A DNA stretch of 41,370 nt from a bacterium. GTDB taxonomy: Bacteria; Bacillota; Clostridia; Oscillospirales; Ruminococcaceae. Shown here one piece after another: positions 41,111 through 41,370 of the stretch. Within the stretch, counting starts at the first letter, position 1, and every line of letters begins with the position of its first letter. The stretch lies in NCBI GenBank assembly GCA_004561545.1, contig SFVK01000012.1, forward strand, positions 1-41,370. Direction: 5' to 3'. A model generated the notes under the pieces. It had not been told where the DNA came from, made no database searches, and saw nothing but the letters and a program-made list of their open reading frames with translations. The position numbers and the translations under genes are program-made.

Positions 41111-41370
41111 GCCCCAAATGAGCGGAAATATGCGGACTTTTTAGGAATTTTAAGGAACTTATTTTCTGCTCTTCTTCAACGAAAAAATACTTCTCCACGA
41201 TACAATTTTCAATTTCCGAACGTACTCACGATTGAAAATTTGACAGACCAATGTAGTTGAGAAATCATTCTCGCTTTGTGGACAATCTTTCAAAAATGGC
41301 AGACAAAAAAACAACGCATTCGGAAAGTAAAGGCACATAAAAAACGGCAGTACCCAATAGCGGACATTTT
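41111..41370. mobile_element. AT-rich non-coding end of a probable integrated element
   Basis: From the broken tRNA to the window edge the sequence turns AT-rich, with long A and T runs unlike anything in the previous 41 kb, and no gene is visible. GCGGACTTTTT (41132) and GCGGACATTTT (41360) are near-identical direct repeats that could be recombinase arm sites. The region fits the outermost part of an integrative element extending rightward; no integrase is in view. Confidence 0.5.

Noticed and set aside
41054..41370. A complete tRNA-Leu running to the right
   Set aside because: No 5' acceptor strand, D-arm or full anticodon stem is found on the minus strand up to the window edge.

Overview
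The window looks like a chromosomal segment of a GC-rich, low-GC-phylum (Firmicutes/Clostridia) gut anaerobe, most likely of the Oscillospiraceae/Ruminococcaceae kind. This rests on the strong AGGAGG ribosome sites, the TTGACA/TATAAT-type promoters, the clostridial gene set (single-chain PurL, COG2509 flavoprotein, AzlCD, DUF6056, cytidylate-kinase-like protein) and the CCA-encoding tRNA. The organism is inferred, not proven. Almost everything up to about 41.1 kb is GC-rich and densely coded.

Layout. (1) 310-15237, minus strand: a complete de novo purine operon, purE-purC-purF-purM-purN-purO-purH-[membrane protein]-purD-purL-purB. It has an attenuator-like leader upstream of purE and a bidirectional terminator after purB. 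IMP formation is split between an archaeal-type IMP cyclohydrolase (PurO) and a stand-alone AICAR transformylase that resembles the C-terminal half of eukaryotic ATIC. A GT-C-like polytopic membrane protein sits between purH and purD. (2) 15616-16146, plus: a NeuD/PglD-like sugar acyltransferase. (3) 16221-24942, minus: a surface-glycan operon. Three genes make UDP-N-acetyl-L-fucosamine (CapE/F/G type), followed by a WbuB-like GT4, a GT2, a DUF2304 membrane protein, an MBOAT acyltransferase and an SGNH/DltD-like partner. (4) 25105-26895, plus: peptidase T, tRNA-Gly(CCC) with consensus promoter and terminator, and a small orphan protein. (5) 26958-28650, minus: ferredoxin and a DUF6056 membrane protein. 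(6) 28864-31302, plus: azlC-azlD-small membrane protein-DUF2871, each start overlapping the previous stop, then a DUF1275 protein. (7) 31435-35771, minus: COG2509 flavoprotein, then a three-gene unit of cytidylate-kinase-like protein, MATE transporter and DUF308 protein. (8) 36024-36761, plus: M23 peptidase. (9) 36884-39561, minus: zinc/cadmium efflux unit (ZiaR-like ArsR sensor, separate HMA protein, P1B ATPase). (10) 39730-40707, minus: GtrB-type GT2. (11) 41054-41110, minus: the 3' part of a tRNA-Leu only. The sequence to its right is abruptly AT-rich, which suggests the end of an integrated element that continues beyond the window.

Most promising for a second look: the hybrid purO + ATIC-like purH arrangement with its embedded membrane protein, the purine leader attenuator, the acylated L-FucNAc glycan locus, and the tRNA-Leu integration scar. 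No CRISPR array, rRNA, transposase or recognisable phage gene is seen inside the window.
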